A stretch of DNA of 64,000 bases, from assembly GCA_905178155.1 (NCBI GenBank), contig CAJINV010000011.1, positions 3,009,144-3,073,143 of the forward strand. Reading direction: 5' to 3'. Every line of letters starts with the position of its first letter. Within the stretch, counting starts at the first letter, position 1. This document shows positions 38,406-49,100 of this stretch, in pieces. A program made the translations under genes and the position numbers. The DNA is from Amoebophrya sp. A120 (lineage: Eukaryota > Sar > Dinophyceae > Syndiniales > Amoebophryaceae). Below the pieces are notes generated by a model that was given only the letters and a program-made list of their open reading frames with translations, made no database searches and was not told where the DNA came from.

Positions 38406-39404
38406 CTTGATGTATAATAACTTTGTCGTAATCGTATCGATTAAGAAAAAACAAAAACTCGGTTGAAAATAGAAAATCTCATTCACTCTTCCTCTTGTTT
38501 TGAACTCTTCTATTAGTTCTCGAGATCGGCTGTTAATACATGGAACGGAAAGTCATTCATAGGAACCATCACAAAAATGTCAAGAAAGATTCTCATCCTC
38601 ATGAATTCATTGAGGATCTAGTACCAGGATAGGAAAGGACTAAAGGCGTTTCAAAATGCAATTTTGCGAGCCTACCGGATCGATTCCGATCAAATTATGC
38701 ATACGCTGATTTTAAACCAATTTGTCTGTCTCCTCTCCAAAAAAAATTGCCAAAAAATGAAATCGTTCTCACGTATCGAAAAACTAAAAGCAGAATGAAA
38801 AAGCGTACACCTATCGATATCTAGTTGTAGCGGCTTGTGCGGAAGACGATGGTGTTTTCATCGTTCTTGGGTTCATTTGTATCATCGGCTACTCTCCGCT
38901 CGAAACTCACAAGGAGAAGAACGCAATCACGAGAACAAGAACCTACGCAACAATGCGAAACAGGCATGGGCAGGGCTAAGCAACAATGCATGACGTTTGA
39001 CAAACGAAGAAAACGCTCTTCCCGAGTGCTGAATGTACTGGGCCGATCGTGATCGCAATCGCAATCTCAACAGATTTAAAAGGAAACATATAGATCAAAT
39101 GTTTTCTTCCTGGTCTCAAAACCTATTCACAAGTGGTCGTAATGGGGCTTTTAACAAACTGGTCGCTATGGCATTTTGGTGAGGCGGGTTGTCGAGCGTC
39201 AATACGGTGCAGCAGCTCGTGTCGTTTTGTCTTTTGCAATTGCAATAAATCTAAATATAATCCAGGTCGCTAAATATAACATTCTTGTTTTCCGTTTTTC
39301 AATACCAACAGATGGATTTCAATTTCAAATCGAAATAAACTCATCAACATGGCCTCCACACTATTTCCAGCGAAGTCCACCCGCCTTCACGAGCAGCAAT
39401 TCTA
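38406..39404. other. Intergenic, no feature seen
   Basis: AT-rich spacer; no convincing frame or repeat. Confidence 0.5.
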
Positions 39405-40307
39405 CTACTTCCTGTCCCAACTGTACTGGTAATTTTTCCCGTAGTGGATGAAGAGTTCCTCGTCTTCCTCAATGTCGCGCAACGCTTTGAACAGCGCAAA
39501 CCGCCGGATAAAGTACCCAGAATCCACGTTGTTCTCTTCCGCATGGTTCATGTAGCTGCCGAAACCCATAATCACCAGCGAGTGGTCATTGACCTGCGAG
39601 GGACGGTGAGGTAAAGGCTTGGACCGACGAGGACCATTTTTCTCGCCATTTTTATCCTCCACGTCGTGGACCTCGTCCGTATCCTCTTCTTCCACGGGTG
39701 GTAAGATTGCCCCGCCGGAGAACGTGAAGTCGTCGAACTTGTAGGGCGAAAATTCCATTGGGATTCTTTTGTCCTCGATCCGCATGAACGGGTTGATTTC
39801 CACCGGCTCGCCCTTCTTGTATTTTCTGCCCGCAAACACCCCGTCCCCCGCGCCGGGTACCGTGGACTTCGCGAGGTAGTTTACCGACTGAATCCGGTCC
39901 GGCAGCTCCTGGCGCCACACGAGAAAGTCGACGGACCGCGGGGCCCAGAGCGCGCGGGCCGTGGCATCCTGGACGAGGGAGGACACTTTGGAAAGGAGGA
40001 TGTCCGACTGGTGGTGTTTGTCCTTTTCTTGTTGTGATGTAACGGAGGAGGACGCAGAGGAGGCCGTAGGACGGTCTGCGGTGGAGATGTTCCGTCGGAA
40101 ATTCATCGGTTGTGCGGGGCGACGCCGAAGCAGCATTTTTGGTAGGCTTTCCGTGGGACGGATTGCCTTGTGATCTCCTGTTAAGGAGGTTGCACCAGTT
40201 TCATCCAGGTACGGGATGCGTGGTACTGCTCCACCACGTGATGTGTATCGCACCGTTTTCACCCGCCTCGCGATGGAATGAACAAGGACTCCGGAGCCGA
40301 GCGTCAT
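39405..40307 (-). CDS. SET-domain protein with a possible organellar presequence
   Basis: Single exon, 300 residues from the ATG at 40307. The N-terminal third is Arg/Ser/Thr-rich with few acids (SGVLVHSIARRVKTVRYTS, then PMNFRRNISTADRPT), which could be a mitochondrial presequence. The SET domain starts near AKSTVPGAGDGVFAGRKYKK, where G-x-G-V-F-A binds SAM. It continues with INPFMRIEDKRIP and GFGSYMNHAEENNVDSGYF, the NH-x2-x-N substrate/SAM motif with Glu in place of the usual Ser-x-x-Pro. It ends with DIEEDEELFIHYGKNY, the conserved EEL-x-x-x-YG. An acidic insert (EEEDTDEVHDVEDK) splits the domain. SET proteins methylate lysines in histones or other proteins; the substrate here is unknown. 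An upstream TTG in the same frame is not a likely start. Confidence 0.8.
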   Translation of the reverse strand: MTLGSGVLVHSIARRVKTVRYTSRGGAVPRIPYLDETGATSLTGDHKAIRPTESLPKMLLRRRPAQPMNFRRNISTADRPTASSASSSVTSQQEKDKHHQSDILLSKVSSLVQDATARALWAPRSVDFLVWRQELPDRIQSVNYLAKSTVPGAGDGVFAGRKYKKGEPVEINPFMRIEDKRIPMEFSPYKFDDFTFSGGAILPPVEEEDTDEVHDVEDKNGEKNGPRRSKPLPHRPSQVNDHSLVIMGFGSYMNHAEENNVDSGYFIRRFALFKALRDIEEDEELFIHYGKNYQYSWDRK

Positions 40308-40579
40308 TTTTTGGAGCTCAACTCGTGTGTTGTTGCGATAGTGATAGTCAGTGGCCGCTAGACACAATGACAATAAGCAGACGCTACACAAATCTGGAGC
40401 AAAGCCAGGATTAGTTTCTCGACTTTGGTTTCATCCCTCGTCAGTGTGCTCATTTTTCCCAAGCACTGTTTGCGCTCTGCACGGACTCGGCTTTGGCGCG
40501 GACTCGTCACGAATGCCCTATCGTTTTCGCTTGTCCTGGTCAAACTCGGTATCTCACTTGTCACACACGGTTTTTTTTC

Positions 40580-41464
40580 TTACGACCCTCCTCCTCGAGC
40601 GTTAGACGTAATACCACCACCTTTAGGGATTTTTACACCTCTGTCGCCCACGTATTTCACATAGCCCTTCGCGTCCAATGTTACCTTCGATTTGTCGGAA
40701 CACGTCACGCTGTCAGCGTGTTTCGCTTTAGACGGATACTTCTTTCGCCCGATGCGCAGGTCCGGGAGATGATCGTTCCGACCCTTGTGGTCTCCGCGAC
40801 CAGAACTTTTTTCCGATTTGTTCCCACCACTACCGCTCGCAGCCTTATTCGTCTTCGGCTCGGACCACTCAGCTCGAAGAGTCAGCTGCAGGGCGTCTTC
40901 TTCTTCTTCAGCAGTAGTATATTCGCGTACCTCCTCCGCAGGCTTGGATGCATCCTCAGGGCTGACTCGCTCGTTCTCTGATAAAGATGCGGCCCCCGCC
41001 GTGTGATCTCCTGTCATCTTCTTGTTGTTGTTTGACTTGCTCAAATATTTCCTCCCAGATATTTCGTTCACACAGTTTCGAAATCGCTCCTGCTCCTCAT
41101 CGGTTTTCCCGAGCAGTGTGACGAACGCGTAGCCCTTGCACGCAGTAGTCTCGCGGTCCCGCACCACACGCAGGTCGAAGTGGTCCTGCCAGTGCTGCTC
41201 TTGTTGTGAGAGCGCGGCGGTTCTTGAGCAGGTTGTGCTCGAAGGTGGCGAGGGATGCGATTCGTGTGATTCCGGTTTACTTGGTGCAGCTTCAGTACCA
41301 CTGGCCTCCTCGTCTGGTAGTACAGTCCCTGCAGTGCTGTCGATGTTGTGCACCGCCAAATGGGACAGCAACAAAGCACCAATCTCCTCATCGGACAATA
41401 CAGACGCGGGTGCGCGAGGAAAGCCGCTCACGTGTAGGCAACGCAGCGCGCCACTGGCGGACAT
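40580..41464 (-). CDS. RRM-type RNA-binding protein
   Basis: Single exon, 294 residues. LRCLHVSGFP near residue 10 fits RNP2 and KGYAFVTLLG near residue 110 fits RNP1. Between them is an unusually long insert of Ser/Pro/Glu-rich sequence, so the RRM is split by about 60 extra residues. The region DLRVVRDRETTACKGYAFVT has the expected beta-strand, loop and RNP1 order. The C-terminal half is charged and low-complexity (TTAEEEEDALQLTLRAEW, then GRGDHKGRN), ending in a Gly-rich tail (KIPKGGGITSNARGGGS). A role in RNA processing or translation is likely but not specified by the sequence. Confidence 0.65.
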   Translation of the reverse strand: MSASGALRCLHVSGFPRAPASVLSDEEIGALLLSHLAVHNIDSTAGTVLPDEEASGTEAAPSKPESHESHPSPPSSTTCSRTAALSQQEQHWQDHFDLRVVRDRETTACKGYAFVTLLGKTDEEQERFRNCVNEISGRKYLSKSNNNKKMTGDHTAGAASLSENERVSPEDASKPAEEVREYTTAEEEEDALQLTLRAEWSEPKTNKAASGSGGNKSEKSSGRGDHKGRNDHLPDLRIGRKKYPSKAKHADSVTCSDKSKVTLDAKGYVKYVGDRGVKIPKGGGITSNARGGGS

Positions 41465-42512
41465 TTTGAATTTATCAGTGTGTACGAGTTCGCTAGGTGT
41501 GCTGCTGCTTCGTTCAAAATGCTTTGATTACGCGAGGCACTGCTTAGGTTGCTTGAAAAACTACTTTTGCGAAGTGCTAAATTTGTCTTCCAGCGGCCAC
41601 GATCATGCGTTCTTTCGAGAAGTCGCTACATATTCATCGCTTTCCTGTCTATATTTTCAAGTACTTTTACACGACTACGCATCTGATCACGATCATGACA
41701 TCAAAAATTATGGGACGCTCCGGCTGGAATTTCCTCCACCGTGGCATTATTTGATACGTGCCACCACGGTTGTATCTGTGATCACCAGCTTCGCAAGCAC
41801 AAAAATTCTTCGTTATGGATGATAATCGTGAACAAATCTCTTGGCTGCATTACGAATAGTGGTCATAGGTTACTTTATATCAGCACCGTTGCACAAGCAC
41901 ATATATTTTCCCAGAAGTTGATCCTCTTCGTTACTAGCGCTGGATCATTGTCAGTACCACAGCTGTTGAACTGCAAGTTTATTTCCATTTCATCTTGGGA
42001 CGAAGAACAAAACTGTGTAGTTAACTTGTGTGTGCGAAATTCAAATTCTTTGCAAATCTGCGGGTCGTGCGTCAATGCCAAATCTGGTCTGAGCGTTTGC
42101 CTTCGACGAAAGACCTTCAAAGAACCAAGCGTGACAATATTCTGCGTCGTTAAAGAACTGTACCACTACCAGCAAGAACGGTTGATTGAAAATAGAGTAA
42201 AGATAGAGCTTAACCAATAAGCCTGGACCTTCGATCAGAACCGGAAGCTGCGCCTCTCCATTTCAGGTCAGGACCAGGACCACGACAATGCGTCTACATT
42301 AAATTGGGGACCGCAATACGGACAGCGATGATGAGATTGTTTCATCAAGAGAATGAATTTATGAACCACTCACAGAGATGAAAAAGCGGCAGCGGCATTG
42401 GCACTTTGGCCGGATGGACCGCTTTCGAAAACGCTTTTTCCTCTTGTTATTTCCTCCACCAAAAATAATCGCGTAACCGCTTATTTGACTTGTGACGTAT
42501 AATCGGTGAATT
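41465..42512. other. Intergenic, no supported gene
   Basis: A plus-strand frame (41741-42220) is open for 159 codons but is AT-driven and resembles nothing known. No repeat stands out. Confidence 0.45.
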
Positions 42513-44846
42513 TTACCACACGCCGAGCATTGCGGCGACGAGCGCAGTGCCGTAGCCGGTGGCCCGCTCCCCCTTGTAGGCCGGACTGGCCATGTCGATA
42601 TGCACCCACGCGCCGCTCCACTTCTCCTCAATGTGCGCTCGGATGAAGGAGGCGGCGCAACTTACCTGAAAGAATGTGAGTGTTGTGTGTCTCGTACTTT
42701 TCAAAAAATTCTCCCGACAAAACAACCAAGTTTTGTAGTTCCTTCACATTGCAGCTACTTACGTTTGAGTTCTGATCATAACTGGGTTTCGTAATCGTAT
42801 ATGCGTAACCATGCTGCTACATATTCCACATTCTACAACTCACATCAATACCTGTGCATTCGCCCGGTTTGCGACCGAATTTTTCATGTCTGCGCAGCTG
42901 GACTTGAACTCTTCCATGTGGAGCTCCGGGCAGTAGGGCAGCGGCCACACGAGTTCTCCGCTCTTCTGCGCCGCGGCCAGCACTTTTTCCTCCCACACTT
43001 CGCTGTCCGAGACCATGCCGGCGTGAAGCTGCCCGGTGGCGATGCCCTGCGCTCCGGTGAGCGTGGCCATCGTGAGAATCAAATCCGATTTCAAGTCCTT
43101 ACTGGCGTACGCCACGCCGTCGCCCAGGACCAGTCGGCCCTCTGCATCAGTGTTGTTCACTTCCACCGTTTTCCCGCTGTACATGTGCAAGATGTCGTCG
43201 TTCCGAAACGCGGTGGCCGACACGGAATTCTCCGCGATGCAGAGCAAACAGCAGATGTTTTCCTTCACCTCCGCGCGGACGGTGGCGAGAAAGCCGGCGA
43301 AGACCCCCGCAGACCCACCCATATCGCGCTTCATCCCGCACATGCCGTCGCGCGGCTTGATGGCAAGTCCGCCCGTGTCGTAAATGATACCTTCAATTTA
43401 TCGTAGATAGTTGGAGATGGACTATATTGACTCGCTTCCACACACCAGTTGGCGTTCTCTCATTCTAGTACGACCAACCAGGACCGATGACCATGCCGAT
43501 GGCTCGCACACGAAACAAGAGCTGATCCAGGAGCTACTAGTACCTTTCCCGACTAGCGTCTTGAAGGGCTTCGTGCTGTCCCCACTGCCGGCATACTTCA
43601 TGATCAACAGCCTGGGCGCCCGCCCCTCGTTGAATTGCGCACCCTTGCCGACTCCCCAGAGGCCGCCGAAACCCCGCTTCTCGAGCTCCTTCCCCTCGAT
43701 CTTGTCGATTTGCACGGTCAGGTAGGACTGCAGTGCCTCCCGCACAAAGTCCTCGAAGGTCTGTGCGGTCAGGTGGCTGGGCGGCAGGTCCACCAGGACC
43801 TGGGCTATTCTGATGCTCTCGCCCACAATCTGCACGCTCTTCGGCACACCAGTGGTAAACGTGATCATCTGGTCTTTGATCTCGCTGGTCTTCAGGTTGC
43901 AGGACGGGAACGCACGGTAGACGGACAGTGCCCAAATCGCGTCTTTTACCGTGTTGGTTTTCGCGATTATCACTCCGATCGCGGCGCTGCAATACGGTCG
44001 TGTTTTTACATCAAGTGCTGCTATCACGCGCCGCGTCGTAGGTGTCGCAAACACAAATTTGCTTTACTAGAGCGTACTATGATCTTCACAGGTAAATCGC
44101 AAGAGCAACGAAAGCGGAGATCTTTCTGAAAGAAACCACGGAAGTTGTTCAATCGGCCTGTCGTGTTTGAAACAAACAAGTGCTAATACAAAACCTGCCT
44201 GCAAGGCTCCACATTCGAATTAAGTAAGTCATTACGAATTGTTCATACCTGGAATTCAGCAGCGGATCGGCCTGCAGGGCTTTGACGACAAAGTCAGGTC
44301 TCGCGGTGGAGTTGTGTCTACTGGTGTCATTGGGGACCACAATCACCGACACGCTTTTTTTCGCGGCCACTAAATGCACGCCCTTGAAGTCCACACGCAC
44401 CCCCAACAGGCCGCGCTCCTTCGCCAGCGCTTCTGCGGCCTCCTTGGAGTCCGCTATGATGATGTTGTGCTCGTAGGAGGTCTATCAAATGCCAAAATGT
44501 CTGGGTCTGGAAACTTGTGATGCTGAATTGCGCATGATTGAAGCGCTTTCAATGGCAGCCAAGCATGACAGGTTTTTGAGAGGCCTGCTGATCATGCCTA
44601 GCACGCATTACAAATTGCGTTTTCGCATGACAAAGAAAGCTTCTCTTTTGCTGCTTATGCAACACAGATTTTCCAGGAATGCATGACACGCATTACAAGT
44701 TCCACTTTTCCAGACCCAGACATTTTCACATTTGATAAGGTCACCTCCGGGACCACTCTTATCTTGGCCCCATTCTCCACCTCACGCTGCACGATGCCGA
44801 GGGTCCGCTGCCGCTTGGGCTTGGGACCCGGACTCAAGTTCGCCAT
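42513..44846 (-). CDS. M17 leucyl-type aminopeptidase (NPEPL1-like)
   Basis: Five exons (44846-44738, 44482-44249, 44061-43544, 43390-42852, 42665-42513) sum to exactly 515 codons plus stop. Intron 1 is introner A7; the other three are GT-AG. The C-terminal catalytic domain is unmistakable: GKGIIYDTGGLAIKP, GMKRDMGGSAG and NNTDAEGRLVLGDG. These carry the Lys, Asp and Glu residues that bind two metal ions in M17 enzymes, and HIDMASPAYKGERATGYG closes the domain. The N-terminal domain has VDLPPSHLTAQTFEDF, the usual linker before the active site. M17 enzymes are cytosolic hexamers that remove N-terminal residues from peptides. The order of motifs and the GMCGMKRDMGG variant suit the probable aminopeptidase NPEPL1 group. 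Confidence 0.92.
44483..44737. mobile_element. Introner A7
   Basis: 255 bp, TIRs TATCAAATGCCAAAATGTCT and inverse TATCAAATGTGAAAATGTCT, flanked by AGGTC on both sides. Excision joins VVPEVT to SYEHNII in the M17 gene. Confidence 0.92.
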
Positions 44847-46147
44847 TTTTCGGGTGAGAAGAAGTTGCGCTCGATGTGATGTGTGGTTGACGTTTTTCCA
44901 ATAAAGCCTGCAACCGGCGGAAAATAAATTGAAAGTAGGTGTTGACAAAGAAAAGGGTAAGCTAGAAATAGCACGAAAATAAGCCCGTCGGTTTGTTGAC
45001 CATGCGAGGATTCTTGCGGTGCACATGCAGGGAGTGGGAGAAAGCAGCGCTCTATATCAACTCCTAGGAACGGAAGGAAAATTTGCAATCACACCTTCGC
45101 TGTGATTTGTGAAAAGAGGAAGAAAAAGACACTACTTCTTTTACATGCGTCAAAACTGAAGAATAAGACTGACTCGAAAAATGCATGTGGAGGTACGACC
45201 GGTGCTTATAGCAGTGTCCAGCGTGCGCCTGCTGCAACATGGGGATCTATTGAAAATTTTTCGATGACGATGAGAAACTACAGATCTTCTATCTTCGGTG
45301 TGGTGCGGCTCCAAGGCTACTGTGACTACTCGATCCTGAGAGAACCAAAAAGGAAAATAACGACACCTGACAGAGTCTTCACATCACTTCTGCGAGAAGA
45401 AGATCTTGGCGCCGAAATAAATGGCGTCACAGCGGCAAGTAAGACGACAAACTGCCATTGCTAACGTTGATCGTAGTCACAACACGAGGGGCAGCCCAAG
45501 AACACTGTGGTTCTGTTGCTCTTCGAACGCGGTCGCCCGCTTGATGGAGAGCCAGCAGCTCGTGATGCTGGAAAACTACATCTTTTCTGGCTTAAAATCG
45601 AAATCAAGAACTTTTAAACTCTCTTCACCGTCAAGTGCAAATCGCAGTTCACAGGGAATAATACATCGTACAAGAATCACCATTATTTTCAGGGGCGAAA
45701 AGAAGCGAACCTTTTCGAAAATTCGTCAATAATTGGAGTCACCGAATCAAGTGCGTCGAGACTTGAAGGCTCGTTCCCTCTCCGGGAATAAACCTTAAGC
45801 TCCTGTCATTGATATTTTGTCACCTAATCATAACAGTTCTAGTACTTTATTGCGTCAATGGACACAATGTTGTTTCTCACCTAATGCTAATTTCGTCACC
45901 TAATCTCTTTAGCTTTACGTAAAAGTTGGACAATGCTTCAAACAGCGAAACGATAGCGAAACGCGAAACGGGGTTCTTGTTGTAATGGGAAGATACGAAC
46001 GTTGGTACACAGGCATGCAGCCTAGAACGAAGAACGCCTAGAGTCGGCGCCTAGGTCGTCGTGTAATAAGTGCAAAATGAAGTAGCAAAAAAGGAGTTCC
46101 GGAGACGAGACGGGACAAACCCAGACTGCAGGTGCCACAAACAAAAA
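44847..46147. other. Intergenic stretch
   Basis: No supported gene. The word CACCTAAT occurs three times within 45825-45905, a small repeat cluster of unknown meaning just downstream of the large LRR gene. Confidence 0.45.
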
Positions 46148-49100
46148 CTAGCCGATCTTGTATTGGTTCATCCTGCGAATGTTTTCCCGAATTTTGGTCT
46201 GAATCCGCACGCAGAACTCCCGCGAAACCTTGACCAACTTCGGCGGGAACAGGGACAGGTTCTGTCCCCGGTACCGCTTCTCCTCCTGCGGCAGCCCGCC
46301 CGCCGCGATGCGCACGATGGCCTCGCAGAACTCGGGGTAGGTCATCCGCGTGCACTCATGCTCAGTTTGCTCGCACGCCCGCGGCTTGTACTTCTGCGCC
46401 AGGGCAAAAATGCACGCGAGGTGCCGCGCGGTGAAATTTCGGTCGTTAATGCGCAGGATGTAGATCAGCTGCATAAAACCCGCCTTGTGCGTGCCGTACC
46501 GCAGATACCTGATTTATTAACATGTGACAAGGTCGTGTTTGGGTTCCACGTACTTACATTTGTCCTTGTCTGTCGTGTTTTGCAAGGTATGATCGATTAT
46601 GATTAGCTGCAAGTCGTTGTCGTGCAACACAAGAACCTTGAGGAAAAGTAAAACACGTAAAAACCAAACTCGATAGTACGCGTCCTTGAGAATGTCCATG
46701 CAATCGTAGGTCATTTTGTTCACGATGGGGTTCTGCATGACGCTTTTGCTGAACGGGTTGAGTGGGTACCCAATGGCCTTCCGCAACCTCTTTTCGACCA
46801 ACAGTGTCAGCGACTTCGGCGCGTCCTTGGTGCTCGGCTGGGGGTACAGGGTGATCCCCACGAGGAGACAGAGATGCACGAACTCGTGGCGGAAAAAGCG
46901 GACGGCCGAGTGCCCGACGGACTCGATGAACTTCATCAGTTCCAGGGAGGAAACCTCCGCACTCACCATCTCGTCAAAAAAAGCCATCACGTCGACGGAC
47001 CGCACGTACAGCTCGCCGCCCGTCAGGAGCGCTGTTATAATGACGAATTGTATAATTTTCAATCTCCGGAATGGGAGTCATGCTCAACACACGACCGGCG
47101 CATTTCTTCATTTTCATGGCTCTATGTACATGCAAGGAGCTGGTTATCGCAGTTGTGCCATGTGTTGAGTGACATCAAAAAGAAGGCGACCATCTTCATC
47201 AGAAATAAACGAAACCAAAAAAACAAAATCTAAATCTAGCGAAATCATTGTCATACAGAACTGCATGATTTATACCGTAGCTCTGGTAGAGCTCCAGGTA
47301 GTGTTTCTTGATGGTTTTCCGGAACAGTTTATCAAATGCAAAAATGTCTGGGTCTGGAAGATTCCGGGATTTGTCACGCAGTTTCTCAAAGCTCCGCCAG
47401 GTCTGGAATGCAGGGAGTAGCATCACACGTTCTGCAGCCCCTTGGTAATGCCTATTAATTCTGCATGAGAAATGTCCTCTCCGCATGGCCAGAAGTGCGG
47501 ACCTTGTGCAAGTCATGCAACACAGATTTTTGTATGATCCGCAACACGCATCACAAGTTCGCATTCTTCCAGACCCAGACATTTTTACATTTGATACAAT
47601 TTCTCCTCGTTTTCGCCGCAGATCCCTTCGAGCGAGATCTTTTTCATGTCGTAGTCGTAGCATTCGTCGAGCCGGTCATGTTCCTCATCGTCCACGTACT
47701 CGCGCTGGAAATGCTCCAGCGACTTGTCGTGAACTTCCCCGATCATCGGCGCCCGGTGGTGCAGCTGCACCTGCGCCACGGGGCTCGCGGTGGGGTAGTG
47801 GAAGTGGTGGATTCGGCGGTAGTTTACGAAGTCGGGCATATCGTCGTCGATGTCGAAGAGGCCGAAGATCGACTCGTATCAAATGCAAATATGTCTGGGT
47901 CTGGAAACTTGTCATGCTCATACACGAATGAAAAAATGACTAGAGTATGCAGCCTAGCATGACAGATTTTTCAACGGTCCTGTGGTGTGCAACACGCATG
48001 AGAAACTGCGTTTTTGCATGACACAGAAGCAGCGCTATTCCGCAACACGCATTACAGAGTTTGGGAGTATGCGAGTTCAGCATTACAAGTCTTGCATTCT
48101 TCCAGACCCAGACAGTTTTACATTTGATAACTCGATCGACGTGACGTTTTCCGCCATCCCCCCGGGCGCGTTCGAGGGCTTTTCCAGGTTCGCCTCCGAG
48201 GCTTTGGACACGGACTTCAAAAAGTACTCCCGGTACCACTTGCCCTTGTTGCGAATCTTCAGGTGCGGCTGGTCCTGCGCGTGGAACATCTTCCGCGTCG
48301 CCGGGTCGTAGAAGAAGTAGTAGACGAATTCGCAGTAGCTGGGCACCCGGCAACCCACCCGGAAAACGTGATTGCGGTTCGTCTGGAGGACCAGGTTCAT
48401 CGGCACGATGCAGTAGTCGTAGAACGAGGCGCAGTATGCACTGCAAATATGTCTGATGTCTGGAAGAATGCAACTTGTGATGCGATTTTTGGAATCTAAA
48501 AAAATCTGTATTGCATGAGCAGCAAGAGGCGTCCAGTTTTTGCTCCGTGGAGAGGGCATTGATTTCTCATGCGGTTTAGACATCAAGATGCCCCCCGCAA
48601 AACATCAATCTTTGATGCTGGGGCATGCATCACGGACATCACGGGTCATGCGAAAGGTGCAGGCAATCTTCCAGACCCTCCAGACAACATATTTGCATTT
48701 GATACGCAGAGGTGCACCGAGTGGCCGCTCTGGCTGCCCGACCGGGGGAAGTTCCACACGAACTCCTGCATCTGCACGCGGTCCGCCACCCAGGACCGGC
48801 TCAGCTTGATCGTGTTGTGCGGTTTGGCGCAGTGGATCGGGTGTGGTACCACCTGCCGCTCCAGCGCGTGAAAGTCGCTGTGCTGCCCCAGCGGGACGCC
48901 CGAGGAACTGTCCCCCGTGGCCCCGGACCGCACGCTGTGGTCCAGCGAAGTTGTGGTTTGGTCCATCTTGTTCATCTGGGTCGTGGTGGAAAAAAGCGTC
49001 GGCGCAGCAAGCAACGAATTGTTCTCCTGTTCTTTGTTAAAAAGCGGCGAGTTGTTATCTCCTGCACCGCCGACCAGACTGGGGTCCTGCGCCAGGGTGC

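Noticed and set aside
41741-42220. Plus-strand 159-codon frame
   Set aside because: AT-rich, Cys and Ser scattered without pattern, opposite to all other genes, and no splice or family support.
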